Shown piece after piece: positions 4,947 through 5,374 of a stretch of 5,374 nucleotides of DNA. The stretch's first letter is position 1, and every line of letters starts with the position of its first letter. A program made the position numbers and the translations under genes. The notes under the pieces were generated by a model. The model searched no databases and had not been told where the DNA came from. It saw only the letters and a list, made by a program, of their open reading frames with translations. This DNA comes from Deltaproteobacteria bacterium (GTDB lineage: Bacteria; Desulfobacterota; GWC2-55-46; JAUVFY01), in assembly GCA_030594025.1 (NCBI GenBank), contig JAUVFY010000105.1:1-5374 (forward strand). Direction: 5' to 3'.

Positions 4947-5374
4947 TTTTCGAACTTATGGGGTTTATTAAAATAAAAGCTCTTTACAAGTCTTACCGTA
5001 AGGGGCGGAAAAGCGTCGACGTTCTGAAAGGCATTGACCTGGACATTGACGAGGGCGACACGGTGGCCATACTGGGCGCTTCCGGTGTGGGGAAGTCCAC
5101 CTTTTTAAACATCGTAGGCGCCCTTGACAGGCCCACGAAGGGGCAGGTCTTTTACCGTGACGAATCGATATTCGACCTTGACGAAAAAAGCCTTGCATCC
5201 TTCAGGAACAAAAAGATTGGTTTTGTCTTCCAGTTCCACCACCTCCTGCCGGAATTCAGTGCCCTGGAGAACGTAATGTTGCCGGCGCTGATAGGCGGAG
5301 GGGCATACGGCGAGGTAAGGGAAAGGGCCGAGGGGCTTTTAAAGGAGATCGGCCTGGGTCCCAGGCTTGAGCAC
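4931..5374 (+). CDS. lolD: lipoprotein-releasing system ATPase LolD, 5' part
   Basis: An open frame of 148 codons runs off the window end. It encodes the N-terminal half or more of an ABC ATPase that powers lipoprotein release with the adjacent permease. Seen in order: the LYKSYRKG...VLKGIDLDIDEGD strand region, Walker A GASGVGKST (49-57), and the Q-loop Gln101 within FVFQFHHLLPEFSALENVMLPALI (98-121). The QFHHLLPEF stretch is highly characteristic of LolD rather than other MacB-type ATPases. The signature motif, Walker B and switch histidine would lie beyond 5374; full LolD is about 220-235 aa. The start is uncertain. ATG 4931 is the first after an in-frame stop at 4928-4930, but ATG 4958 would give MGFIKIKALYKSY, closer to the usual LolD N-terminus. 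Neither has a clear Shine-Dalgarno. The 31-bp gap after lolC suggests co-transcription, perhaps with re-initiation or translational coupling. Confidence 0.94.
   Translation, partial: MAVINVFELMGFIKIKALYKSYRKGRKSVDVLKGIDLDIDEGDTVAILGASGVGKSTFLNIVGALDRPTKGQVFYRDESIFDLDEKSLASFRNKKIGFVFQFHHLLPEFSALENVMLPALIGGGAYGEVRERAEGLLKEIGLGPRLEH

Noticed and set aside
4968..5198. 76-codon minus-strand frame opposite lolD
   Set aside because: It overlaps the conserved Walker A region of lolD on the opposite strand; no independent support.

Overview
The window is about 5.4 kb of chromosome from a diderm (Gram-negative-type) bacterium. All recognisable genes lie on the plus strand and look like ordinary housekeeping genes. 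The LolC/LolD lipoprotein-sorting ABC transporter implies an outer membrane. The order lysS-lolC-lolD is one I associate with Deltaproteobacteria/Desulfobacterota-like lineages, where bamA/lpx envelope genes often follow. That lineage call is inference. Arginine is encoded mostly by AGG, which may help place the organism. I see no phage, insertion sequence, CRISPR array, tRNA or rRNA.

Layout. (1) 1-450: the 3' part of a small THUMP-domain protein (putative tRNA-binding, Tan1-like), cut off by the window start. (2) 451-573: an intergenic region with a good sigma70-type promoter (TTGACA, 17 bp, TATCCT) embedded in a 13-bp inverted repeat. This is followed by a strong Shine-Dalgarno and a TTG start for alanine dehydrogenase. 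(3) 574-1680: ald, complete, with its catalytic residues intact. (4) 1681-2010: a 330-bp AT-rich gap with no convincing gene; it holds a candidate promoter and a 10-bp tandem repeat just before lysS. (5) 2011-3516: lysS, a complete class II lysyl-tRNA synthetase. (6) 3517-3645: a GC-rich, foldable intergenic segment ending in an intrinsic terminator, then an AT-rich stretch abutting lolC. (7) 3646-4899: lolC, complete lipoprotein-releasing permease. (8) 4931 to window end: lolD, the cognate ATPase, 5' part only.

How the genes work together. lolC and lolD are 31 bp apart and almost certainly co-transcribed; their products form the inner-membrane machine that extracts lipoproteins and hands them to LolA. 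lysS is separated from them by a probable terminator, so the adjacency is probably not a simple operon. ald links alanine, pyruvate and ammonium metabolism and appears to have its own regulated promoter. The THUMP protein is probably involved in tRNA modification or binding, but its function in bacteria is not settled.

I do not find an undescribed multi-gene system here. The best second-look items are non-coding: the inverted repeat over the ald promoter, the nested foldable segment between lysS and lolC, and the lack of a clear Shine-Dalgarno at three of the four visible starts (lysS, lolC, lolD), in contrast to the textbook one at ald.
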